The notes below the pieces were generated by a model that was not told where the DNA came from, did no database searches, and worked only from the letters and a program-made list of their open reading frames with translations. 64,000 bases of DNA, taken from Streptomyces zhaozhouensis (GTDB lineage: Bacteria; Actinomycetota; Actinomycetes; Streptomycetales; Streptomycetaceae). The first letter of the stretch is position 1. Each line of letters begins with the position of its first letter. Shown piece by piece: positions 53,330 to 60,537 of this stretch. Location: positions 27,081 through 91,080 of the forward strand of contig NZ_OCNE01000025.1 in assembly GCF_900230195.1 (NCBI RefSeq). The letters run 5' to 3'. The position numbers and the translations under genes were made by a program.

Positions 53330-53740
53330 TCAGGGCCGCGTGGCGCGTGTGACCCGTGCGACGTCCTCCCGCGTCGCGCGGCGGAAGACGCCACCGCTCG
53401 CGGTGAACTCGTCGCCATGCTTCCTCAGATGGCGGATGAACACCGGGCACACGGGCACGACGGTGAGGTGCCGTTCCGTGCTGTCCCTGAGCGCCTCGCG
53501 CACCAGCAGCCCCGCCAGCCCACGTCCGGCGAACTCCTCGTCCGTCTCGGTGTGGAAGAAGATCCGCTCGGGGGCCGCGTCGGCGTCGTCGTCGGCGTCG
53601 GTGTCGGGAAAGTCGACGAACTCGGCCCTGCCCACCGGGGGCCCGTCGCCGAGCCGCACGGTGTAGGCGCTCACCGGGCCGTCGAGATCGAGCTCGACCG
53701 TCACGGGCGCGCCACTGTTGTCGGTCAACCCCTGGGTCAT
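53330..53740 (-). CDS. Small GNAT-like N-acetyltransferase (YjdJ/DUF-type)
   Basis: The 136-residue protein matches the short N-acetyltransferase family seen next to CDGSH and other stress genes. It has FFHTETDEEFAGRGLAGLLVREAL near 60-84 and VVPVCPVFIRHLRKH near 93-108. It overlaps the upstream reductase stop (ATGA). The acyl acceptor is unknown. Confidence 0.8.
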   Translation of the reverse strand: MTQGLTDNSGAPVTVELDLDGPVSAYTVRLGDGPPVGRAEFVDFPDTDADDDADAAPERIFFHTETDEEFAGRGLAGLLVREALRDSTERHLTVVPVCPVFIRHLRKHGDEFTASGGVFRRATREDVARVTRATRP

Positions 53741-54459
53741 CGGCTTTCCTTACGTGGGAACGACGCGTGGTGTGCGAACGCTTCGTGGGCGCGGTCGCGG
53801 GTGGGTGGCGTGGGTGGGGTGGTCGGGCCGGTGAGCGCGCGGAGCCGGGCGATGTCGACGTTGGCCCCGAACGCGGGGGTGCCGGGTTCGAGCAGGGCGC
53901 CCGCCGCCAGGTCGCCGACGACGAGCGGGTCGAACCCGAGTCTGTCGACCAACTCCGAGACGACGGCGACGTGCTCGGCCGTGTCGCCGGCGACGGCGAT
54001 CGCCCTGCGCCCGGGGTGGCCCGGGGGACGGGCCCCTTCCTCAAGGTCGTGGTAGCCCATGTGGTTGAGGGCCTTCACGACGTGCGCGCCGCGCAGGAAG
54101 CGCCGCACGGTCTCGCTCGACGAGGCGTCGGGCGGGAGGATCCCGTCGCGGGGGCCGTCGACCTCCCACCAGTGGTTCATCGCGTCGACGACGAGCTTGC
54201 CCGCCAGCTCGGGAACCGGCAGTTCGCGGTACCTGCCGAGCGGGAGGGCGAGGATCACCACGTCGGCGGCCGCCGCGGCCTCGGCCGGCCACACGGCCTT
54301 CGCTCCGGGGGTGAGCACCTCGGTGGTCAGCGCGATCCCGGCGGGGTCGCCCGACCCGGAGACCAGCACCCGACAGCCGGCACCGACGGCCAGCCGGGCC
54401 AGAACGGTGCCGACCTTCCCCGCCCCCAAAATCCCGAGGGTGGTGACGGGGGCGGTCAT
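53737..54459 (-). CDS. F420/NADP-type oxidoreductase
   Basis: The 240-residue protein has GILGAGKVGTVLARLAVGAG at 9-28, then VVILALPLGRYRELP and VVDAMNHWW, as in NADP-dependent F420 reductases. LNHMGYHDLEE is also typical. It probably transfers hydride between NADPH and F420 or FMN. Its ATG overlaps the LLM stop (ATGA). The neighbouring LLM enzyme could use the reduced cofactor. Confidence 0.85.
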   Translation of the reverse strand: MTAPVTTLGILGAGKVGTVLARLAVGAGCRVLVSGSGDPAGIALTTEVLTPGAKAVWPAEAAAAADVVILALPLGRYRELPVPELAGKLVVDAMNHWWEVDGPRDGILPPDASSSETVRRFLRGAHVVKALNHMGYHDLEEGARPPGHPGRRAIAVAGDTAEHVAVVSELVDRLGFDPLVVGDLAAGALLEPGTPAFGANVDIARLRALTGPTTPPTPPTRDRAHEAFAHHASFPRKESR

Positions 54460-55575
54460 CGCGCCGCTCCGGCCGTGGTCGCGGGCCGTTCCGCGAGGAG
54501 TTCGCGGACCCGGGGGATGACCTGGGTGCCGTACAACTCGACCGCACGCAGCCGCGCGGAGGCCGAGACGGTGCCGGCGGCCGAATAGACCATGTCGAAC
54601 CGGCCGGCGTCCAGCACCCGGATCGCGTGGGCGATCCGGGTCGCGACGGTCTCGACGGAGCCGACGTACAGCGAGCCGCGCTCCACCTCGGCCTCGAACT
54701 CCGAGCGGCGGAGCGGCGGCCAGCCGCGCAGGGCGCCGATCCGGTCGCGGATCTCCCGGTACCCGGGGTAGAACAGCTCCTTCGCCTCCTCGTCGGTCGG
54801 CGCGACGAAGCCGGGGGAGTGCAGGCCGACCGGCAACGCCGTGGTGCCGCCCCGCTCGTTGGCGCGCCGGTACAGGTCCACGTAGGGCGCGAACCGGTCG
54901 GGGGCGCCGCCGATGACGGCGAGCATCAGCCGGAACCCGTAGTGCGCGGTGCGGATCACGGACTGCGGCGAACCGCCGACCCCGACCCACGTGCTGAGAC
55001 GCCCCGACTCGGTCTTCGGGTACACGTCCGCTTCGTTCAGCGCGGCGCGGGTGGTGCCCTTCCAGGTCACGGGCTTCTCGTCCAGGAGCCGGTGGAAGAG
55101 GTCGATCTTCTCGTCGAACAGGACCTCGTAGTCCTTGAGGTCGTAGCCGAACAGCGGGAACGACTCGGTGAACGAGCCGCGCCCGAGGATCACCTCGGCG
55201 CGGCCGCGGGAGAGCGCGTCGAGCGTGGCGAAGCGTTGGAACACCCGCACGGGGTCGTCCGAGGAGAGGACCGTCACTCCGGAGGCGAGCCGGATGCGCT
55301 CGGTGGCGGTCGCGATGCCCGCCAGCACCGTCTCCGGGCTGGAGATCGCGTACTCGGGCCGGTGGTGCTCGCCCAACGCGACCACGTCGACGCCGACCTG
55401 GTCGGCCAGGACCGCCTCGGTGACGGCGGCGCGGATCGCCTGCGCGTGCGAGAGGACCTCGCCCCGGTCGTCGCGGGGCCGGTCGCCGAAGCTGTCGATA
55501 CCGAACTCGACCCGCGAGGCGTCGGTCGCGGGCGAGTCCCCCGGGGGGGCTCTCCTGCGGGGTGTTCTTCGCCAT
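54456..55575 (-). pseudogene. LLM-class flavin or F420-dependent oxidoreductase gene interrupted by a frameshift
   Basis: From ATG 55575 (GGGAG upstream) the first 12 codons (AKNTPQESPP) lead into a C7 tract at 55543-55549 on this strand. The luciferase-like sequence continues in the next frame as VEFGIDSFGDRPRDD, HAQAIRAAVTEAVLADQ and GEHHRPEYAIS. One base fewer in the tract restores a continuous frame of about 370 residues with the rest (RGRAEVILGRGSFTESFPLFGYD, GVGGSPQS) intact. So the gene has either a sequencing error or a real slippage mutation. Starting at the internal GTG near 55385 would remove the first barrel strand. Confidence 0.8.
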
Positions 55576-55633
55576 CGCTGCTCCCGTCTGGTTCCGACCG
55601 GACGGGGCGCTCACTTCTCCCGAGGGCTCTCCG

Positions 55634-55647
55634 GTTGATGTGTCACC
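55634..55647. promoter_or_regulatory. MarR-type operator (downstream site, LLM promoter)
   Basis: GTTGATGTGTCACC, one mismatch from GTTGA-N4-TCAAC. It lies directly downstream of the LLM -10 box, at the expected transcription start. Confidence 0.55.
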
Positions 55648-55649
55648 TA

Positions 55650-55678
55650 AGCCTAGGTGTCAGTGATTGAAACGTCAA
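55650..55678 (-). promoter_or_regulatory. Promoter of the LLM operon
   Basis: On the reverse strand TTGACG (55673-55678), a 17-base spacer and TAGGCT (55650-55655). It is framed by two operators. Confidence 0.65.
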
Positions 55679-55679
55679 C
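55666..55679. promoter_or_regulatory. MarR-type operator (upstream site, LLM promoter)
   Basis: ATTGAAACGTCAAC, one mismatch from GTTGA-N4-TCAAC. It contains the -35 box of the LLM promoter. Confidence 0.6.
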
Positions 55680-55755
55680 TAACCCTTCTCCGGCGTTCGA
55701 TGCCCGGAGTTCTACGGGGCCCCGGGTGGGCGCCGGCGGTGGCGGCCGGGGTCTG

Positions 55756-55769
55756 GTTGACACTTCAAC
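55756..55769. promoter_or_regulatory. MarR-type operator (upstream site, isochorismatase promoter)
   Basis: GTTGACACTTCAAC, a perfect GTTGA-N4-TCAAC palindrome. It contains the -35 box of the rightward promoter. Confidence 0.65.
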
Positions 55770-55785
55770 TACTGCTCTCTAGCGT
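55757..55785 (+). promoter_or_regulatory. Promoter of the isochorismatase-like gene
   Basis: TTGACA (55757-55762), a 17-base spacer and TAGCGT (55780-55785), close to the sigma-70 consensus. Confidence 0.7.
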
Positions 55786-55786
55786 A

Positions 55787-55800
55787 GGTGACGCGTCAAC
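55787..55800. promoter_or_regulatory. MarR-type operator (downstream site, isochorismatase promoter)
   Basis: GGTGACGCGTCAAC, one mismatch from the palindrome, lies just after the -10 box. The layout mirrors the LLM promoter. Confidence 0.6.
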
Positions 55801-55914
55801 CAGATGGTGGGCGTCAGCCGGTCGACCCCTGGTCGGCCCGCGTGGCGTCGAGGTTTCGGTATGCCGTCTGGGCCCGTTGGACGCGAAGCCGCGAAGTTCC
55901 AGAAGGGGAACCCC

Positions 55915-56562
55915 ATGAGCACTGGCAAGAAGGCCGGACTCGACGCACTGCTGACGCCCGAGGAGAGCGTCGTCGTGCTGATCGATCACCAGCCTTTCCA
56001 GTTCGCGAACTTGAACAGTCACGAACCGACGATGGTGGTCAACAACTCCGTCGCGTTGGCCAAGGCCGCCAAGGCGTACGAGGTGCCGACGATCCTGACC
56101 ACTGTTCTGGAGGAGCGCGGCGGTCTTCTCCTCAAGGGGATACAGGACGTGTTCCCGGACCAGAAGCCGATCAACAGGACGCTGATCAACACCTGGCAGG
56201 ACCAGCGCGTCGTGGACGCCGTCAAGGCGACCGGGCGAAAGAAGCTGATCATCGCCGGTCTCTGGACGGAGGTCTGTGTGGCGATGCCGGCCATCCAGGC
56301 GGCGGGTGAGGGCTTCGACGTCTACGTCGTCACCGACGCCTCGGGCGGCGCCTCGGTCGAGACCCATGACATGGCCGTGCGGCGCATGGTGCAGGCGGGC
56401 ATCGTGCCGATCACGTGGCTGGCCGTGATGGCCGAGTGGCAGCGCGACTGGGCCCGGGAGGAGACCCTGCAGGACGTCATCGGCATCCAGGCGCAGCACG
56501 GTGGTGCCTCGGGTGTCGCCTTCGAGTGGGAGACGCAGCTGCTGGCCACCGGCCGCGGCTGA
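55915..56562 (+). CDS. Isochorismatase-like cysteine hydrolase
   Basis: The 215-residue protein has the catalytic triad region: Asp in VVVLIDHQPF near 21-28, Lys nearby, and Cys in AGLWTEVCVAM near 118-128, with ATDASGGAS-like motif following. It is most like YcaC-type hydrolases. ATG follows AAGGGGAACCCC. The leader is about 120 bases long, and the promoter carries two operators. Confidence 0.88.
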   Translation: MSTGKKAGLDALLTPEESVVVLIDHQPFQFANLNSHEPTMVVNNSVALAKAAKAYEVPTILTTVLEERGGLLLKGIQDVFPDQKPINRTLINTWQDQRVVDAVKATGRKKLIIAGLWTEVCVAMPAIQAAGEGFDVYVVTDASGGASVETHDMAVRRMVQAGIVPITWLAVMAEWQRDWAREETLQDVIGIQAQHGGASGVAFEWETQLLATGRG

Positions 56563-56736
56563 CGTGACGGCCGCGCGCCGGCCGTCCTCCGCGGCGGGCG
56601 CCACCCGTCGCCGGCCGGTCGGCGCCCGGACCACGGCCGGCGCGGCCCGCCAGCGCCTCCGGCCCGCCACCGTCGGCCGGGAGTTCACCCGCCCGCGGCG
56701 ACCGCCGGCGGCAACCCGATGGTCTGAGGACGAGGA

Positions 56737-56790
56737 CGAGGGGGCGGGGAGGGGCGACGCACACCGTGCCCGTTCCTCCCCGCCCCCTCG
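56737..56790. terminator. Terminator between the isochorismatase-like gene and the CDGSH gene
   Basis: A perfect 16-bp stem (arms 56737-56752 and 56775-56790) with a 22-base loop lies between convergent genes. Confidence 0.75.
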
Positions 56791-56811
56791 GGGGTCGCGG
56801 CACCCCGCGGG

Positions 56812-57222
56812 TCACTGACCGCAGGGCCCCGAGTGGTCGCAGTACGGCTGACGCCGGCTCAGCGCGCAGCCGCACAGCACCGCCCTGGTCTCGGTCCGCG
56901 GGCCGTCCGCCGTGTGCACGCTCTGCTCGCCGCGCACGGTGAGCTGCCCGGTGGCGCTGCGGGTGATCCGCGTGGGCCGTTCCGGGGTCTCCGTGCCGCC
57001 GTCCGCGAGCGTGTAGTGCAGCGCGCCCGTGGGGCAGCGTCGCACGACCTCGGCCAGGCGGTCGGCGTCGGCGCCGTCCGGGCTGATCCACGGGCGCCTG
57101 CCGGTGTCGAACACCTCCGGCAGGCCGCCGACGCACTCGGCGGCGTGCAGGCAGCGTCCGGCCTCGAAGGTGACCGTGATCGCGCGCCCCTGGTAGCTCT
57201 TCTTCTCGGGTCCGCCGCTCAT
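56812..57222 (-). CDS. Fer4_19-CDGSH iron-sulfur protein
   Basis: The 136-residue protein has an N-terminal divergent 4Fe-4S mono-cluster domain (CLHAAECVGGLPEVFDT and RCPTGALHY) and a C-terminal CDGSH-like motif CGCALSRRQPYCDHSG near 117-132. The CDGSH His is at an unusual position (CDHSG rather than CDGSH). It probably carries electrons between redox partners. It follows a GNAT gene on the same strand with a 30-base gap. Confidence 0.85.
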   Translation of the reverse strand: MSGGPEKKSYQGRAITVTFEAGRCLHAAECVGGLPEVFDTGRRPWISPDGADADRLAEVVRRCPTGALHYTLADGGTETPERPTRITRSATGQLTVRGEQSVHTADGPRTETRAVLCGCALSRRQPYCDHSGPCGQ

Positions 57223-57252
57223 GTCGGCCTCCTCGTCGCCGTCTTCGGCTTC

Positions 57253-57561
57253 TCAGTCGCTGACCCTGCTGCGTGACTGGTACAGCAGGTCCTCGTACTC
57301 GGGGTGGCGGGCGATCCACGCCGCGAAGAAGGGGCAGGTCGCCAGGACCCGCAGGTTCGCGGCGCGCGCCTCGTCCAGCGCGGTGCGGGCCAGCGCGGAG
57401 CCGACGCCACGGCCCTCGTACGCGGGCGCGACCTCGGTGTGCAGAAACGCGATCAGCTCCGCCGTGCGCAGGTACGCGGCGAAGCCCGCGACGTCGGCCT
57501 CCCCGTCGACCCGGGCCTCGTACCGCTTCGCGGCGGGCACGTCGTTCACCTCGACGGTCAT
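57253..57561 (-). CDS. Short GNAT N-acetyltransferase (DUF4442/YidJ-like)
   Basis: The 102-residue protein has AFLHTEVAPAYEGRGVGSALARTALDEAR near 38-66 and CPFFAAWIARHPEY near 77-90. This is the small GNAT class common next to CDGSH proteins. It forms an operon with the CDGSH gene. Confidence 0.8.
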   Translation of the reverse strand: MTVEVNDVPAAKRYEARVDGEADVAGFAAYLRTAELIAFLHTEVAPAYEGRGVGSALARTALDEARAANLRVLATCPFFAAWIARHPEYEDLLYQSRSRVSD

Positions 57562-57596
57562 GTGTCCTCCCAGGGGGCCGGGTGTGGGCTCGCTCC

Positions 57597-57625
57597 ACAG
57601 TAGACCCCTTCGGTTGACACATCAA
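57597..57625 (-). promoter_or_regulatory. Promoter of the GNAT-CDGSH operon
   Basis: On the reverse strand TTGATG, a 17-base spacer and TACTGT lie 36 bases before the GNAT start. Confidence 0.65.
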
Positions 57626-57626
57626 C
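57613..57626. promoter_or_regulatory. MarR-type operator in the GNAT-CDGSH promoter
   Basis: GTTGACACATCAAC, a perfect GTTGA-N4-TCAAC palindrome covering the -35 box. Confidence 0.65.
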
Positions 57627-57672
57627 TTCTGGGGCGCGCGGCGCCCGGCGCCGGTCGCCGCGCGCCGCGCGG

Positions 57673-58140
57673 TCAGTCCGGCTGCTGCTCCATGTGCGTC
57701 AGCACACGCTGGGAGATCCGGGCGAGGGTGTCCAGCTCCTCCTGGGAGAGTGCGTCGACGAACAGCCGTCGGACGTGCGCGACATGCAGGGGCGCGGCCT
57801 CCTCGATCGCCCGGTAGCCGGCCGGGGTGGCCACGATGAACCAGCCGCGCCCGTCGTCCGGGCACTCCTCCCTGGCGACCAGCCCGCGTTTCGCCATCCG
57901 CGCGACCTGGTGGGACATCCGGCTCTTCTCCCACTCCACCGACTTCGCCAGATCCAGGAACCGCATCCGCCCGCCGCCCCTCTCCGTGAGGCTGGCCAAC
58001 ACGATGAAGTCCGAGGCGGACATGCGGGAGTCGACGTGCAGTTGGCGGGTGAGCCGCCCGATGAGCGTCTCCTGCATACGGATGAAACTGTCCCAAGCGG
58101 CCTTCTGCTCCGGGGTGAGCCAGCGAGGCGTTGCGTTCAT
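57673..58140 (-). CDS. MarR-family transcriptional regulator
   Basis: The 155-residue regulator has a winged helix-turn-helix with FLDLAKSVEWEKSRMSHQVARMAKRGLV near 60-87 followed by a wing (EECPDDGRGWFI). The ATG at 58140 is preferred to an upstream GTG extension. No Shine-Dalgarno is present: TACACT lies six bases upstream, so the transcript may be nearly leaderless. It is the likely owner of the GTTGA-N4-TCAAC operators. Confidence 0.9.
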   Translation of the reverse strand: MNATPRWLTPEQKAAWDSFIRMQETLIGRLTRQLHVDSRMSASDFIVLASLTERGGGRMRFLDLAKSVEWEKSRMSHQVARMAKRGLVAREECPDDGRGWFIVATPAGYRAIEEAAPLHVAHVRRLFVDALSQEELDTLARISQRVLTHMEQQPD

Positions 58141-58160
58141 GGGGGGAGTGTAACGAGATC

Positions 58161-58174
58161 GTTGACGGCTCATC
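58161..58174. promoter_or_regulatory. MarR-type operator upstream of the marR gene
   Basis: GTTGACGGCTCATC, one mismatch from GTTGA-N4-TCAAC. It lies 20 bases before the start codon and could give autoregulation. Confidence 0.45.
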
Positions 58175-58237
58175 TATTCCCCGGGAAGGCGCCCGCCGCC
58201 TCGCCGTGAGCGACGCGCGGCAGGTGAGGGGCGCGCG

Positions 58238-58816
58238 TCACGCGGGGAAGGTGGCGGAGTCGGTCATCGTCAGGAGGCGGTCGCGGGCGCGGGTGAGGCG
58301 GTCGGGGGTCTCGTCGCCGAAGGCGGCGGCCGCGGCGATGCCCTCGCAGGCGCGTTGGATCAGGTGGGCGAGGTCGGGGTCCATGCCGTCGAGGGTGAAC
58401 TGCTCGTCCCACCACTCCCGGTCCTCGGCGAACGCGGCGTTGACGCCCTCGACGCTCTGGATGCCGTTCCAGGTGGTCAGCGAGACGAAGAAGTACTCGG
58501 GGGCGTAGGCGTCGCCGCCGCAGAGCGCGCGCACATAGGCGCGGAGCATCTTGCCGGGGCGGTTCTCCGACAGGTCGAGATGGCGCATCACGCGCGCGCG
58601 GAACTTCTCGTTGGTGTACCGCACGACGGCGAGGATCAGCTCGTCCCGGCTGCCGAAGTGGTGCAGCAGTCCGCTCTTGGAGACCTTCGCCGCCGTGGCG
58701 ACCTCGGCCAGGGACATCGCGGTGCCGCGTTCGGTGAGCAGGCGTGCCGCCGCTTCGAGGACCGCCTGGCGGGTGCGCTCGGGGTTGCGGCTCGCCCTGC
58801 CGCCGGGTTCCGTCAT
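58238..58816 (-). CDS. TetR-family transcriptional regulator
   Basis: The 192-residue regulator has a helix-turn-helix LAEVATAAKVSKSGLLHHFGSRDELILAVV near 36-66 and a ligand domain. It diverges from the MFS gene with one perfect palindrome between the starts. Confidence 0.9.
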   Translation of the reverse strand: MTEPGGRASRNPERTRQAVLEAAARLLTERGTAMSLAEVATAAKVSKSGLLHHFGSRDELILAVVRYTNEKFRARVMRHLDLSENRPGKMLRAYVRALCGGDAYAPEYFFVSLTTWNGIQSVEGVNAAFAEDREWWDEQFTLDGMDPDLAHLIQRACEGIAAAAAFGDETPDRLTRARDRLLTMTDSATFPA

Positions 58817-58862
58817 GCGGGCATCGTACAGTCTGTTACACCGACCACTTCTGCTTACTGTG

Positions 58863-58878
58863 CCGACCGATCGGTCGG
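58863..58878. promoter_or_regulatory. TetR operator in the TetR-MFS intergenic region
   Basis: CCGACCGATCGGTCGG is a perfect 16-bp palindrome immediately before the MFS ATG (58883) and downstream of a TACTGT -10 box at 58856-58861. Confidence 0.65.
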
Positions 58879-58882
58879 TACG

Positions 58883-60445
58883 ATGAACCGCATGGACGTT
58901 CTGCCCGCGTCGTCGGCGCCTGCTCCGACGAACGCCCTGACCCCGCGGCGCAGGTGGGCCGCGCTGGCCGTGCTCACGCTCGCCGTCACCCTGCTGGCCA
59001 TCGACGGGACGGTGCTGGCCCTCGCGGTCCCGTCCCTGACCACCGCGCTCGAACCGAGCCACACGCAGCTGCTGTGGATCGGCGACATCTACTCGTTCGC
59101 GCTGGCCGGGCTGCTGGTGACGATGGGGAACGTCGCCGACCGCGTCGGTCGGCGACGGCTGCTGCTGGTGGGCAGCGTCGCGTTCGGTGTCTCCTCCGCG
59201 ATCGCGGCGTTCGCGCCGACCGCCGAGCTGCTCATCGCGGCGCGGGCGCTGCTGGGGGTCAGCGGCGCGACGATCATGCCGTCGACGCTGTCGATCGTGC
59301 GCAACCTCTTCGAGGACCCGCGGCAGCGCACCCGCGCCATCGCGATCTGGTCGGCCGGCGCGACGGCGGGCGCCGCGCTCGGGCCGCTGGTGGGCGGGAC
59401 GCTGCTGGAGCACTTCTGGTGGGGATCGGTCTTTCTGATCAACATCCCGGTGATGATCGCGGTGGTCGGCCTCGGCCTGTGGCTGCTGCCGGAGTCGAGA
59501 AACCCGGTGAAGCCGCCGGTCGACTGGTTCTCGGCCGCGCTCTCCCTCCTGGCGATCGTTCCGCTGGTGTACGCGATCAAGCACACCGTCTCCGCCGGCT
59601 TCGACGCGCAGTCGGCGGCGGCCGTCGGCATCGGCGCGCTGGCGGCGGTGCTCTTCGTGCGGAGGCAGCGGCGGCTGACGCATCCGCTGCTGGACGTCGC
59701 GCTCTTCCGCGACCCGGCCTTCTCCGGCGCCATCGCGGCCGCGGGCACGGCGATCTTCGCGTTCAGCGGGCTGCTCTTCTTCTTCTCGCAGTATCTGCAA
59801 CTGGTCCGCGACCTCAGCCCGTTGCGCGCCGGGCTGGTCGAACTCCCGACGACCGCCGCGTCGATCGTCGTGGTCGCCCTCGTCGCGTGGCTGGTGCGGC
59901 GGCTCGGCGCCGGGCGGGCCGCCGCGCTCGGGCTGGCCACGGCGGCCGTGGGGCTGCTGCTGCTCGCGCTCGTCCTGAACCGGGACGGCTATGTCGGCGT
60001 CATCGTGGCCATGGCGATCATCGGCCTGGGCGTCGGGGTCGCGATGACGCTGGCCAACGACACCGTGGTGACCGCCGCGCCCAGGGAACGCGCCGGCGCG
60101 GCCGCCTCCGTCGCCGAGACCACCTACGAGCTGGGTCTCGCCCTGGGCATCGCCGTCCTCGGCTCGGTGCAGGCGCTGGTCTACGAACGGGGGCTCGACC
60201 TGCCGTCCGGCACGCCCGACCAGGTCGGCGAGGCGGCGGGGGAGTCGCTCGCCGTCCTGCGCCGGGAGTTCGGCGGCGAGGCGTCGGCGCACGCGGCCGT
60301 CGACGCGGCCCAACGCGCCTTCGCGAGCGGGGTGGGGACCACGATCGGCATCGCGAGCGTGCTCGTCCTGGTCGCCGCCGTGCTGGCCTGGCGCCTGATC
60401 CCCTCGCCGCGCGGCGAGGGGGCGCACGGCGACGAGGCGGCGTAG
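58883..60445 (+). CDS. MFS multidrug efflux transporter (14-helix, DHA2 type)
   Basis: The 520-residue transporter has 14 predicted helices. Motif A GNVADRVGRRRLLLVG near 80-95 and the DHA2 motif with WIGDIYSFALAGLLV are present, and IDGTVLALAVPSL is motif D1. It exports drugs or toxic compounds by proton antiport. The ATG at 58883 is used; an ATG three codons later is possible. Likely repressed by the TetR protein. Confidence 0.92.
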   Translation: MNRMDVLPASSAPAPTNALTPRRRWAALAVLTLAVTLLAIDGTVLALAVPSLTTALEPSHTQLLWIGDIYSFALAGLLVTMGNVADRVGRRRLLLVGSVAFGVSSAIAAFAPTAELLIAARALLGVSGATIMPSTLSIVRNLFEDPRQRTRAIAIWSAGATAGAALGPLVGGTLLEHFWWGSVFLINIPVMIAVVGLGLWLLPESRNPVKPPVDWFSAALSLLAIVPLVYAIKHTVSAGFDAQSAAAVGIGALAAVLFVRRQRRLTHPLLDVALFRDPAFSGAIAAAGTAIFAFSGLLFFFSQYLQLVRDLSPLRAGLVELPTTAASIVVVALVAWLVRRLGAGRAAALGLATAAVGLLLLALVLNRDGYVGVIVAMAIIGLGVGVAMTLANDTVVTAAPRERAGAAASVAETTYELGLALGIAVLGSVQALVYERGLDLPSGTPDQVGEAAGESLAVLRREFGGEASAHAAVDAAQRAFASGVGTTIGIASVLVLVAAVLAWRLIPSPRGEGAHGDEAA

Positions 60446-60470
60446 CGCGGAACGCGCGGACGGCGCGACG

Positions 60471-60504
60471 ACGGCCCGCCGCCCGAGGGAGGGCGGCGGG
60501 CCGT
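60471..60504. terminator. Bidirectional terminator between the MFS gene and the serine hydrolase
   Basis: A perfect 14-bp stem (arms 60471-60484 and 60491-60504) closes a GAGGGA loop between convergent genes. Confidence 0.85.
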
Positions 60505-60537
60505 TCGTTCCCCTCGCGCACGCGGGGGCGTGGGCGC

